A stretch of DNA of 64,000 bases, taken from JACPRL01 sp035573715. GTDB taxonomy: Bacteria > Acidobacteriota > Terriglobia > Acidiferrales > 2-02-FULL-67-57. Shown here piece by piece: positions 51,703-59,404 of the stretch (position 1 is the stretch's first letter; each line of letters opens with the position of its first letter). Position numbers and translations under genes: made by a program. The stretch covers positions 330,422 through 394,421 of the forward strand of contig DATLZZ010000002.1 in assembly GCA_035573715.1 (NCBI GenBank), given 5' to 3'. The notes beneath the pieces are model-generated. The model searched no databases. It was not told the origin of the DNA and was given only the letters and a program-made list of their open reading frames with translations.

Positions 51703-52203
51703 ATGACCGCCGAAGCTCTTCTCTTCTTCCTCTTCGCCGGCCTGGCCGTCGTCGGCGCGCTCAATATGGTCGTTCAGCGCCATCCCATTCACAGCGCGCT
51801 GTCGCTGATTCTGGTCATGGTCTCGCTCGCCGTGCTTTATCTGCTGCTGGGGGCCGAGTTCATCGCCGCCATCCAGGTCATCGTCTACGCCGGCGCCATC
51901 ATGGTGCTCTTTGTGTTTGTCATCATGCTGCTCAACGCCGGCGAGGAGGAGCGCACCAACTGGAGCCGCCTGGCGCGCTACCTCGGCCTGCCGGTTGCCG
52001 TTACTCTGCTCCTCGAGATGGGCTGGCTGCTCTATCGCACCTGGCCCGGCGAAACCTTCGTCGAAGCTGACCGCTTCGTCGGCCGCACCGCCGCCATCGG
52101 CCACCTGCTCTTCAAGGATTACGTCCTGCCCTTCGAGCTGACGTCGGTTTTGATTCTGGTTGCCATCCTCGGGGCCGTGGTGCTGGCCAAGAGGGAGCTC
52201 TAG
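51703..52203 (+). CDS. nuoJ: NADH-quinone oxidoreductase subunit J
   Basis: This is a membrane subunit with a characteristic broken helix. The product is 166 aa with five helices. VQRHPIHSALSLILVMVSLAVLYLLLGAEFIAAIQVIVYAGAIMVLFVFVIMLLN is the conserved core (about 24-78; the AIQVIVYAGAIMVLFVF piece is the broken-helix region). It fits between nuoH (1 bp) and nuoK (3 bp). Confidence 0.95.
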   Translation: MTAEALLFFLFAGLAVVGALNMVVQRHPIHSALSLILVMVSLAVLYLLLGAEFIAAIQVIVYAGAIMVLFVFVIMLLNAGEEERTNWSRLARYLGLPVAVTLLLEMGWLLYRTWPGETFVEADRFVGRTAAIGHLLFKDYVLPFELTSVLILVAILGAVVLAKREL

Positions 52204-52206
52204 CCG

Positions 52207-52509
52207 ATGATCCCTGTCTCCTACTACCTCATCCTCAGCGCCATTCTTTTTGGCCTGGGCGTCGTCGGCTTTCTGACCAAGCGCAACCTCATCACCATTT
52301 TCATGTCCATCGAGCTGATGCTGAACGCGGTCAACCTGGCTTTTGTGGCCTTCGCCTACACCTGGCAGGTTCTGAGCGGGCACATCTTCGTCTTCTTTGT
52401 CATCGTCGTGGCGGCGGCTGAAGCCGCTGTCGGCCTGGCCATCATCATCGTCATTTTTCGTACCCGAGGCTCGTTGAACGTCGAGCGGATTGACCTGCTG
52501 AAATGGTAG
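52207..52509 (+). CDS. nuoK: NADH-quinone oxidoreductase subunit K
   Basis: This is a 100-aa, three-helix membrane subunit of complex I. Proton-path glutamates E36 (SIELMLNAVN) and E72 (AAAEAAVGLA) are both present at the canonical positions. It is followed by nuoL after 4-7 bp depending on start choice. Confidence 0.96.
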   Translation: MIPVSYYLILSAILFGLGVVGFLTKRNLITIFMSIELMLNAVNLAFVAFAYTWQVLSGHIFVFFVIVVAAAEAAVGLAIIIVIFRTRGSLNVERIDLLKW

Positions 52510-52516
52510 AAGCGTG

Positions 52517-54487
52517 ATGCTGGAACTGCTCTGGCTGGTGCCGATTCTCCCCCTGGTGGGAGCCGCGGTGCTGGGTGTCGCCGGGCGGCGCCTTTCGCAG
52601 GGGGCGGTGAGCGCCATCGGCGTCGGCTCGGTCGGACTTTCCTTTCTCACCACGCTCGGGGTCGGCTACGCGTTTTTCCAGCTCCCGGCCGCCGAGATTC
52701 CCGTCCTGCGCACCTACTTCACCTGGTTTGAGGCCGGGGCGCTCCGTGTCGAGGCCAGCTTTTACCTTGACCAGCTCTCGATGCTGATGCTGCTGGTCGT
52801 CACCGGCGTCGGCTTCCTCATCCACGTCTACTCCACCGGTTACATGCACCACGAAGGCGGCTACTACCGCTTCTTCGCCTACCTGAACCTGTTTATGTTC
52901 TTCATGCTGCTGCTGGTGCTGGCCGGCAACTACGCGTTGCTCTTCGTCGGCTGGGAAGGCGTCGGCCTCTGCTCCTACCTGCTCATCGGTTTCTATTTCC
53001 TGCGCGACTCCGCCGCCAACGCCGGCAAGAAGGCGTTCATCGTCAACCGCATCGGCGACTTCGGCTTCACCCTCGCCCTGCTGCTGCTCTTCCGCACCTT
53101 TGGCAGCCTGGAATACAACCACGTGTTTGCTGGCGCCGCGGTGATGGACCCGGAGCCGCTGGCGTGGAGCCAGGCCGGGATACTCACCGCCATCAGTTTG
53201 CTGCTTTTCACCGGAGCCATCGGCAAGTCGGCGCAGTTGCCGCTCTACGTCTGGCTGCCCGACGCCATGGAAGGCCCCACGCCGGTGAGCGCGTTGATTC
53301 ACGCCGCCACCATGGTGGCCGCCGGCGTCTACATGGTGGCGCGCTCGCACATTCTGTTTTCCCACGCGCCCTTTGCGTTGATGGTGGTAGCGGTCATCGG
53401 CTGCCTGACGGCGTTCTACGCCGCCTCCATCGGCCTGGTGCAGAACGACATCAAGCGCGTGCTTGCCTACTCCACCGTGAGCCAGCTCGGCTATATGTTC
53501 CTCGGCCTCGGCGCCGGCGCTTTCGCCACCGGCATTTTCCACCTGATGACCCACGCCTTCTTCAAAGCCCTGCTCTTTCTCGGCGCCGGCAGCGTGATTC
53601 ACGCCATGAGCGGCCAGCAGGACATCCGCAAGATGGGCGGCCTCTGGCCGAAGATTCGCACCACGGCTCTCACCTTCTGGATGGGGACACTGGCCATCGC
53701 CGGCGCGCCGCTCTTCTCCGGGTTTTTCAGCAAGGATGAAATCCTCTGGCAGACCTTCGTCAGCCCCTCGCTGCCCTTCGGCTGGGCTCTGTGGCTGCTG
53801 GGCCTGATGGCGGCGACCATGACGTCGTTCTACATGTTCCGCCTGGTGTTTCTCACCTTCCACGGCGAAGGCCGCTACACGCCCGAGACCGCCAAGCACA
53901 TTCACGAGTCGCCTTCCTCGATGACGGCGCCGCTTGTCATCCTTGCCATTCTCTCCGTGGTTGGCGGTTGGGTCGGCATTCCGGCCGCCATGGGCGAGGC
54001 GCTGCATATTCCCAACTACCTCGAGCACTTTCTCGAGCCGGTCTTCGCCGGCTCGAATGCTATCCTCCGCGCCCAACCCGCCGCCCATGCCCACAGCGAA
54101 GAGCTCGGCCTGGCTGGCCTCACCGTGCTTCTGGCTGCGGTCGGCTTTGGCATTGCCTACACCTTCTATCTCCGCAACCCGCAGCTGGCCGACCAGCTCG
54201 CCGAAACCTTCCGCGGACTTTATCAAGTTCTGGTGAACAAGTACTACGTGGACGAAATCTACGCCGCGGTGTTTGTCCGCCCGCTGAACTGGATTTCCGA
54301 GAGAGTGTTGTGGCGGGGGTTCGACGTCGGCGTCATTGACGGCGCCCTCGACGGTTCCGCCGAGCGCGCCCAGCGGCTGGGTGACTGGCTGCGCCGCTGG
54401 CAATCGGGCAACACCCGCAGCTACGGCGCCTGGGTGGCGCTGGGCGCCCTGGCGCTGCTGACTTATTTCGTTTTCTGGGTGAGCTGA
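52517..54487 (+). CDS. nuoL: NADH-quinone oxidoreductase subunit L (copy 1)
   Basis: This is the distal antiporter-like proton-pumping subunit with the lateral helix. From ATG 52517 it has 656 aa; a GTG one codon earlier is possible. Channel residues are E147 (FVGWEGVGLCSYLL), K237 (GAIGKSAQLPLYVWLPDAMEGPTPVSALIHA) and H262. The C-terminal lateral helix region and the final membrane helix (WVALGALALLTYFVFWV) are present. It is distinct in sequence from the second copy at the right edge of the window. TGATG overlaps the start of nuoM. Confidence 0.95.
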   Translation: MLELLWLVPILPLVGAAVLGVAGRRLSQGAVSAIGVGSVGLSFLTTLGVGYAFFQLPAAEIPVLRTYFTWFEAGALRVEASFYLDQLSMLMLLVVTGVGFLIHVYSTGYMHHEGGYYRFFAYLNLFMFFMLLLVLAGNYALLFVGWEGVGLCSYLLIGFYFLRDSAANAGKKAFIVNRIGDFGFTLALLLLFRTFGSLEYNHVFAGAAVMDPEPLAWSQAGILTAISLLLFTGAIGKSAQLPLYVWLPDAMEGPTPVSALIHAATMVAAGVYMVARSHILFSHAPFALMVVAVIGCLTAFYAASIGLVQNDIKRVLAYSTVSQLGYMFLGLGAGAFATGIFHLMTHAFFKALLFLGAGSVIHAMSGQQDIRKMGGLWPKIRTTALTFWMGTLAIAGAPLFSGFFSKDEILWQTFVSPSLPFGWALWLLGLMAATMTSFYMFRLVFLTFHGEGRYTPETAKHIHESPSSMTAPLVILAILSVVGGWVGIPAAMGEALHIPNYLEHFLEPVFAGSNAILRAQPAAHAHSEELGLAGLTVLLAAVGFGIAYTFYLRNPQLADQLAETFRGLYQVLVNKYYVDEIYAAVFVRPLNWISERVLWRGFDVGVIDGALDGSAERAQRLGDWLRRWQSGNTRSYGAWVALGALALLTYFVFWVS

Positions 54488-56010
54488 TGCACGAGCACTG
54501 GCTCAGTATCGTCATCTTCTTCCCGCTGCTGGGAGCGCTGTTGCTCCTGTTTGTTCCCGGCGGCGCGAAGGAAACGCTGCGGCGCGTGGCGTTCCTCGTG
54601 TCGCTGGGCGAGCTGGCCCTTTGCGTTCCGCTTCTGCTCTGGTTCGACTCCGCACAGCGCGGCATCCAGCTTGCCGAGCGCCACGCCTGGATTTCATCCC
54701 CGCCCATTCTCTATCAGCTCGGCCTCGATGGCCTGAGCCTCGTGCTCGTCCTGCTGACAGCGCTCCTCACTCCGATCTCCGTCCTCGCCTCCTGGACCAT
54801 CGAGAAGCGCGTCAAAGAATTCTTCCTCATGCTGCTGGTGCTCGAGACCGGCATGATCGGCGTCTTCCTCGCCCTCGACCTCTTCCTCTTCTACGTCTTC
54901 TGGGAAGTCATGCTCATCCCCATGTACTTCCTCATCGGCATCTGGGGCCACGAGCGCCGGCTCTACGCCGCCATCAAGTTCATCCTCTACACCATGGCCG
55001 GCTCGCTGCTGATGCTGATTGCCATCATCTGGCTCTACCTGGAGACGGGCACTTTCGACCTCCTGCAGATTCAGCTGGTGCTGCAGCAGCACCGCGTCCT
55101 GCTTGACTTTCGAACCGAGCTGCTGCTCTTCGGCGCCTTCTTCCTCGCCTTTGCCATCAAGGTGCCCCTCTTCCCCTTCCACACCTGGCTGCCCGACGCC
55201 CACGTCGAAGCCCCTACCGCCGGCTCGGTCATTCTGGCCGGCGTGCTGTTGAAGATGGGCGCCTACGGCCTGCTGCGCTTCTGCCTGCCGCTGTTTCCCG
55301 GCGCGACGCAGGCGCTGCAACCCCTCATTGCGGTTCTGGCGCTCATCAGCATCATTTACGGCGCGCTGGTCTCGATGGTGCAGCCCAACGTCAAAAAGCT
55401 CATCGCCTACTCTTCCGTCTCGCACATGGGCTTTGTAGTGCTGGGCATCATGGCCCTGAACGAAACCGGCCTCCAGGGCGCAATCCTCATCATGCTGGCC
55501 CACGGGCTCTCGACCGGCGCGCTGTTTCTTCTTGCGGGAATGCTGTACGACCGCCGCCACACCTTCCAGATCTCCGATTTCGGCGGCCTGGCCACGCCCC
55601 TGCCCGTGTTCTCCAGTTTCCTGCTGTTCGCTTCGCTGGCTTCGCTCGGCCTGCCGCCGCTGGTCAACTGGGTGGGTGAGTTCATGGTGCTCATTGGCAC
55701 CTTCCGCAGCAACGTCACCTATGCCTCCATCGCGGCCTTCGGCGTAGTGCTGGCGGCGATTTACATGCTCTGGATGTACCAGCGGGTCGTCTTCGGCGAA
55801 ATCAAGCACGAGGCCAACCGCAAGCTCACTGACCTGAGCCGCCGCGAGCTGGCGATTCTGATTCCACTCACCGTGCTGATCGTCGCGCTCGGCCTCGCCT
55901 CCCCGCTCATCACCCGCCGCACCCAGGCCACCGTGCAGCGCATCCTGCTACAGACCGAGTCACCCTACTACGAGCTGGCCCACCGGCCGGCGCCCGAGGC
56001 GCAGCGATGA
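54487..56010 (+). CDS. nuoM: NADH-quinone oxidoreductase subunit M (copy 1)
   Basis: This is an antiporter-like proton-pumping subunit, 507 aa and about 14 helices. Key residues are E140 (YVFWEVMLIPMYFLIG), K225 (AIKVPLFPFHTWLPDAH) and K256 (AGVLLKMGAYGLLRF). A short Arg/Pro tail ends the protein. It shares one base with nuoL and overlaps nuoN by ATGA. Confidence 0.95.
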   Translation: MHEHWLSIVIFFPLLGALLLLFVPGGAKETLRRVAFLVSLGELALCVPLLLWFDSAQRGIQLAERHAWISSPPILYQLGLDGLSLVLVLLTALLTPISVLASWTIEKRVKEFFLMLLVLETGMIGVFLALDLFLFYVFWEVMLIPMYFLIGIWGHERRLYAAIKFILYTMAGSLLMLIAIIWLYLETGTFDLLQIQLVLQQHRVLLDFRTELLLFGAFFLAFAIKVPLFPFHTWLPDAHVEAPTAGSVILAGVLLKMGAYGLLRFCLPLFPGATQALQPLIAVLALISIIYGALVSMVQPNVKKLIAYSSVSHMGFVVLGIMALNETGLQGAILIMLAHGLSTGALFLLAGMLYDRRHTFQISDFGGLATPLPVFSSFLLFASLASLGLPPLVNWVGEFMVLIGTFRSNVTYASIAAFGVVLAAIYMLWMYQRVVFGEIKHEANRKLTDLSRRELAILIPLTVLIVALGLASPLITRRTQATVQRILLQTESPYYELAHRPAPEAQR

Positions 56011-57458
56011 TCCCGACCGCGAACGACTTGCTGCGCATCCTGCCCGAAGTCGTGTTGGCCGGCTTCGGAATCCTGGTGATGATGCTCGAGCCCTTTCTCG
56101 GCCGGGGCGGCAAGCGCGCGCTGGGGCCCCTCGCCTTCCTCGGAACGGTGGCCGCGCTGGCGGCCACCGTGATTCAGGCCGGACACCAAGGCTACGCTTT
56201 CGGCCGTCTGCTGGTCGTCGACACTTTTTCGGTTTACCTCCACTTCCTGCTCATCTCCATCACCGGGCTGAGCGTGCTGGCCTCGCTGCGCTATCTGGAG
56301 CGGGAAAACATCGACCATGCCGAATTCTACGCTCTGCTTCTGTTCGGCGCCGTCGGCATGGGCATCATGGTCTCGGCCAATGAGCTGGTGATGGTGTTCC
56401 TCGGCCTGGAAACCTCGTCGCTCGCCAGTTATGTGCTGGTCGGCTTCCGCCGCACCGACGGCAGGGCCACTGAAGGGGCGATGAAGTATTTCCTGCTCGG
56501 GTCGTTCGCCACCGGGTTTCTGCTTTACGGCATCGCGCTGCTCTTCGGCGCCGCCGGCTCGACGGTGCTGAACGACCTGGCTGAAAAGCTCCAGGCGAAC
56601 TCGCCTGGCTTTACGCTGGCGCTGATGGGCATGGCGCTGTTTTTTGTCGGCCTGGGGTTCAAGGTGGCCGTGGCGCCCTTCCAGGCCTGGACGCCCGACG
56701 TCTACCAGGGCGCGCCTTCGCCCGTCACGGCGTTTCTGTCCACCGGCCCCAAGGCCGCGGCCTTTGCCGTGCTACTGCGGGTTTTCTGGACGGCGTTCGA
56801 GCCGGCGACTGGAATCTGGTTCTGGCTGCTGTGGGGGACGGCGGCGCTGACGATGTTTGTGGGGAATCTGGGGGCGTTGGTGCAAACCAACGTCAAGCGG
56901 ATGCTGGCCTACTCGTCCATCGCCCACGCCGGCTACATCCTGGTAGCGTTCGCGGCCGGCAATGAGCTCGGCGTCGCCGCCGCGCTCTTCTATCTGATCG
57001 CCTACGCGCTGATGAAGCTGGGCGCGTTTTCCGTGGTTGCGCATCTTTCGGTAAATGAGGACCACCAATCGCTGGAAGACTACTCCGGGCTGCACACCCG
57101 CCAGCCGGCCCTGGCCGCCTGCCTCACCGTCTTTCTGCTCTCGCTCATCGGGCTGCCGCTGACGGGCGGGTTCCTGGGGAAGTTTTTCGTCTTCCAGGCT
57201 GCGCTGCGTGCCGGGCTGGTGTGGCTGGTGGTTCTGGGCGTGCTGAACAGCATCCTTTCGGTGCCGTACTATCTGCGCGTGGTGAAAGTGATGTACATGG
57301 GCGAGCCGCGCGAGTCGGCCGCGCCGCTGGCGCCGGTGCCGGCTTCGCTGGCGTTCGTGCTGACGTTGACGGCGCTGGGGACAGTCTACCTTGGCATCCT
57401 TCCCGACGCGGTGCAGCAGTTTGTCACCAGTTCGGTGCTCTCTCTGACCCTGCCCTGA
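56007..57458 (+). CDS. nuoN: NADH-quinone oxidoreductase subunit N (copy 1)
   Basis: This is the third antiporter-like subunit, 483 aa and 14 helices. Conserved elements are FLGLETSSLASYVLVGF (about 130-146), FFVGLGFKVAVAPFQAWTPDVYQGAPSPVTAFLSTGPKAA (about 212-251) and NVKRMLAYSSIAHAGYIL. It is the last gene of the plus-strand nuo operon. It ends 54 bp from the convergent atpE, separated by a hairpin. Confidence 0.95.
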   Translation: MIPTANDLLRILPEVVLAGFGILVMMLEPFLGRGGKRALGPLAFLGTVAALAATVIQAGHQGYAFGRLLVVDTFSVYLHFLLISITGLSVLASLRYLERENIDHAEFYALLLFGAVGMGIMVSANELVMVFLGLETSSLASYVLVGFRRTDGRATEGAMKYFLLGSFATGFLLYGIALLFGAAGSTVLNDLAEKLQANSPGFTLALMGMALFFVGLGFKVAVAPFQAWTPDVYQGAPSPVTAFLSTGPKAAAFAVLLRVFWTAFEPATGIWFWLLWGTAALTMFVGNLGALVQTNVKRMLAYSSIAHAGYILVAFAAGNELGVAAALFYLIAYALMKLGAFSVVAHLSVNEDHQSLEDYSGLHTRQPALAACLTVFLLSLIGLPLTGGFLGKFFVFQAALRAGLVWLVVLGVLNSILSVPYYLRVVKVMYMGEPRESAAPLAPVPASLAFVLTLTALGTVYLGILPDAVQQFVTSSVLSLTLP

Positions 57459-57460
57459 AA

Positions 57461-57494
57461 ACAAAACGGGGAAGCCCCCAAGGGCTTCCCCGTC
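57461..57494 (-). terminator. Intrinsic terminator after atpE (shared hairpin between the convergent operons)
   Basis: Perfect 12-bp stem ACGGGGAAGCCC/GGGCTTCCCCGT (57467-57478 with 57483-57494) with a 4-nt loop. Read on the minus strand it is followed by TTTTGTTTTC, so it terminates the atp/nuo2 transcript. On the plus strand the T-tract is missing, so it would end nuoN transcripts less well. Confidence 0.88.
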
Positions 57495-57511
57495 CCACGA
57501 CCCACTGTTTC

Positions 57512-57832
57512 CTAGTAGGTGACTTTCAGGTACACAATCGCGAAGACGTACAGGGCCAGCGATTCAATCAGCACCAGCGACAGAATCAGCGCAAAGCGGA
57601 TGTGATCCGCCGCGCCCGGGTTGCGCGCCAGCCCTTCGCAAGCCGCCGCGCAGGCCTTGGCCTGCGCGAGGCCGCAGAAGGCCGAGCCGATGGCCATTGC
57701 GAAGCCGGAGGTAATGACGATCCACATCGCCACCGGGTCGGGTGGCTTGCCGCCTGGAGCCTGCGCCGCCGCGGGCATTGCAAACGTCAGCAATACCAGC
57801 GCCAGCGCTCCCAAGACCGCTGCTTTTCTCAT
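57512..57832 (-). CDS. atpE: ATP synthase subunit c, with N-terminal signal-like extension
   Basis: This is the rotor-ring proteolipid of Fo. The product is 106 aa, longer than the usual 75-90 because residues 1-33 form a signal-peptide-like leader (hydrophobic stretch then AAAQAPGG). The mature part has two helices. The ion-binding carboxylate is E90, followed by S91 and Y95 (IESLALY), and helix 1 has Q57 (GLAQAKA). The Gln/Glu-Ser/Tyr set resembles sodium-binding c rings, although the Thr that follows Ser in those proteins is Leu here. Helix 1 has three Cys (53, 61 and 65), and the usual glycine repeat is partly Ala/Ser. A perfect AAGGAGG site precedes the start. Confidence 0.92.
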   Translation of the reverse strand: MRKAAVLGALALVLLTFAMPAAAQAPGGKPPDPVAMWIVITSGFAMAIGSAFCGLAQAKACAAACEGLARNPGAADHIRFALILSLVLIESLALYVFAIVYLKVTY

Positions 57833-57836
57833 GCTT

Positions 57837-57843
57837 CCTCCTT
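57837..57843 (-). promoter_or_regulatory. Perfect Shine-Dalgarno of atpE
   Basis: AAGGAGG on the minus strand, 4-5 nt before the atpE ATG (57832). It is the strongest ribosome-binding site I noticed in the window, which fits the need to make many c subunits per complex. Confidence 0.8.
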
Positions 57844-57870
57844 CACTATGAATTGTCCGCAGGAGGTGGT

Positions 57871-57898
57871 GCCCCGGTCACCCTCGTACGGCCGGGGC
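57871..57898 (-). promoter_or_regulatory. Intercistronic hairpin between atpB and atpE
   Basis: GCCCCGG (57871-57877) and CCGGGGC (57892-57898) form a 7-bp GC-only stem with a 14-nt loop in the 91-bp gap between atpB and atpE. No T-tract follows on either strand. It may stabilise or process the atpE message; that is inference. Confidence 0.5.
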
Positions 57899-57923
57899 TC
57901 ACGCTGACGGACACGAGTCCGAA

Positions 57924-58763
57924 TTAATGTTCCTCCGCCACCGCCCCGCCGATGTAGACGATGGGCAGCAGCGTAAACACAAACGCCTGCAAGACCGCGA
58001 CAAAAATGTGCAGCGCCACGAACGGCGTCGGAATAACGAGCGGGATGATCCCGGCGGCAACGCCCAGCCCTTTGTTGATGTGCCAGCCGCCTACCACCAT
58101 AAGCACGCCCAAGCCCAGAAAGGTCAAGTAGAGCAGCTCGCTCACCACCATGTTCACCCACAAGCGTACGGTGAGCGAGAGCAGCCGAGCCACGTTGCTG
58201 ATGACTTCAATCACAAACAGCAGCGGGATCATTACCGGCCACATCGCCACCGGCGCCGAGAGCGCCGGCCCGATGAAGTGCTTCAGGTAGCCCAGGAGGC
58301 CGTGCACGGAGGCACCTTCGAGGTTGTAGTAGAGGAACACAAACGCCGCGCAGCCGAGCGGCACCGTGTGATTGGCCGTCGGCGAGGCAAAGGCGGGCAC
58401 CAGGCTGATGGCGTTGCACGCCAGCACGAACAGCCCCACCGTGCCAACCACCGCCAGGTACTTGCGCCCGTGGTGGCCCACAATGCTATCCAGCAGATCG
58501 TAGACGCCCACGCGCACGTCGTTGGAGAGGATTTGCTCGATGACCAGCTGCATCGCCGTCGGCCTCTCGGCCGAGACTTTGTTCCGGAACCAGAGTCCGA
58601 AGACAACAAACAGCAAGCCGATGAGCACCATGGTGGCAATGTGGTCGGGAATGGGCCGCGCCGTGTCGTGCGGATGAACGCCGACGGCCTCCAGCAGCGG
58701 CAGCACCAGCGGCCCGAGCAACCGGTTGATCAGCTCGCCGAAGGGTGAAAAGTGGTGTTCCAT
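57924..58763 (-). CDS. atpB: ATP synthase subunit a
   Basis: This Fo stator subunit provides the ion half-channels; 279 aa. The essential arginine is R200 in the RLLSLTVRLWVNM segment. The C-terminal helices contain FVALHIFVAVLQAFVFTLLPIVYIGGA, with the conserved Gln in the LQAFVFT block. It shares one base with the upstream atpI (TGATG). The b and delta subunits and all F1 genes are absent from this window. Confidence 0.95.
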   Translation of the reverse strand: MEHHFSPFGELINRLLGPLVLPLLEAVGVHPHDTARPIPDHIATMVLIGLLFVVFGLWFRNKVSAERPTAMQLVIEQILSNDVRVGVYDLLDSIVGHHGRKYLAVVGTVGLFVLACNAISLVPAFASPTANHTVPLGCAAFVFLYYNLEGASVHGLLGYLKHFIGPALSAPVAMWPVMIPLLFVIEVISNVARLLSLTVRLWVNMVVSELLYLTFLGLGVLMVVGGWHINKGLGVAAGIIPLVIPTPFVALHIFVAVLQAFVFTLLPIVYIGGAVAEEH

Positions 58764-59170
58764 CAGGCTTTGCTTCTCTGCCCCAGCGCGATCTCGTACA
58801 GACCTTCGAGCAGCACACCCGCTGCCAGGAGGAACAAACCGGCAAAGAACCCCGGCAACGGAAGCAGCGAACGCGAAACGATAGCATAGAGCGCTGCGAC
58901 GAGCAAGACGATGGGCAGCAGCAGGCGAGCATAGATTCTAGGTGACGGCTTGGCTTTCTGCGCGCCCAGCATGGCGTCCACCACCGCCACAATCCAGCGG
59001 TAGTTGGCGTAGGCCAGCAGGCCGCCGACGGCAAAGGCGAGCGCCATCGGCCAGCCCCATCGCGCCGCCGCGATGGCGGCGCCCACGGGAACGAGGCCCA
59101 GAATAATCCAGCCGATGCGGCGCACTGCTTTCTCGACAAACTCCCGGCCGGCTGGCGGCGCTTGGCTCAT
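58763..59170 (-). CDS. atpI: ATP synthase subunit I (AtpI-like)
   Basis: This small membrane protein of 135 aa has four predicted helices (about 20-36, 39-57, 82-100 and 105-123). It resembles the ATP synthase I family placed before atpB in many operons. Members of this family assist c-ring assembly or Mg2+ uptake. Assignment rests on length, helix pattern and position between atpZ and atpB more than on a strong motif. Confidence 0.78.
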   Translation of the reverse strand: MSQAPPAGREFVEKAVRRIGWIILGLVPVGAAIAAARWGWPMALAFAVGGLLAYANYRWIVAVVDAMLGAQKAKPSPRIYARLLLPIVLLVAALYAIVSRSLLPLPGFFAGLFLLAAGVLLEGLYEIALGQRSKA

Positions 59171-59391
59171 TTGCGGTTCAGCCTCTTGAGCTCGCGGAAA
59201 AGCTCCAGCAGGGCGGCGGCGAAGCCCAGTCCCAGAAACACCAACGCAAACAGCGGCCGCGTACCCAGCTTCGAGTCAATCCACCAGCCGATGCCGTAGC
59301 CGATGACAACCGCGGCGGGAAAGGTGAACGCCACGGTCAGCACGAATCCCAGTTGCTTCCACGGATTCTGGTTGCCCTGCTCGGGCGTCAT
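59167..59391 (-). CDS. atpZ: AtpZ/AtpI-family protein
   Basis: A 74-aa protein with two membrane helices (about 14-36 and 44-64). The pattern GxxxxxPxxxGYGIGWWIDSKLG followed by a second helix and a basic tail is typical of AtpZ/AtpI proteins encoded ahead of Fo genes. In other bacteria AtpZ with AtpI forms a Mg2+/Ca2+ channel or assembly factor. It overlaps atpI by 4 bp and lies 13 bp after the nuoN2 stop, so it joins the nuo and atp parts in one transcript. Confidence 0.85.
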   Translation of the reverse strand: MTPEQGNQNPWKQLGFVLTVAFTFPAAVVIGYGIGWWIDSKLGTRPLFALVFLGLGFAAALLELFRELKRLNRK

Positions 59392-59404
59392 GGCGACGCC
59401 TCGC

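Noticed and set aside
52451..54403. Long minus-strand frames opposite nuoL and other nuo genes (up to 600-plus aa)
   Set aside because: Typical shadows in GC-rich DNA: Gln/His/Glu-rich, no domains, fully overlapped by canonical complex I genes.
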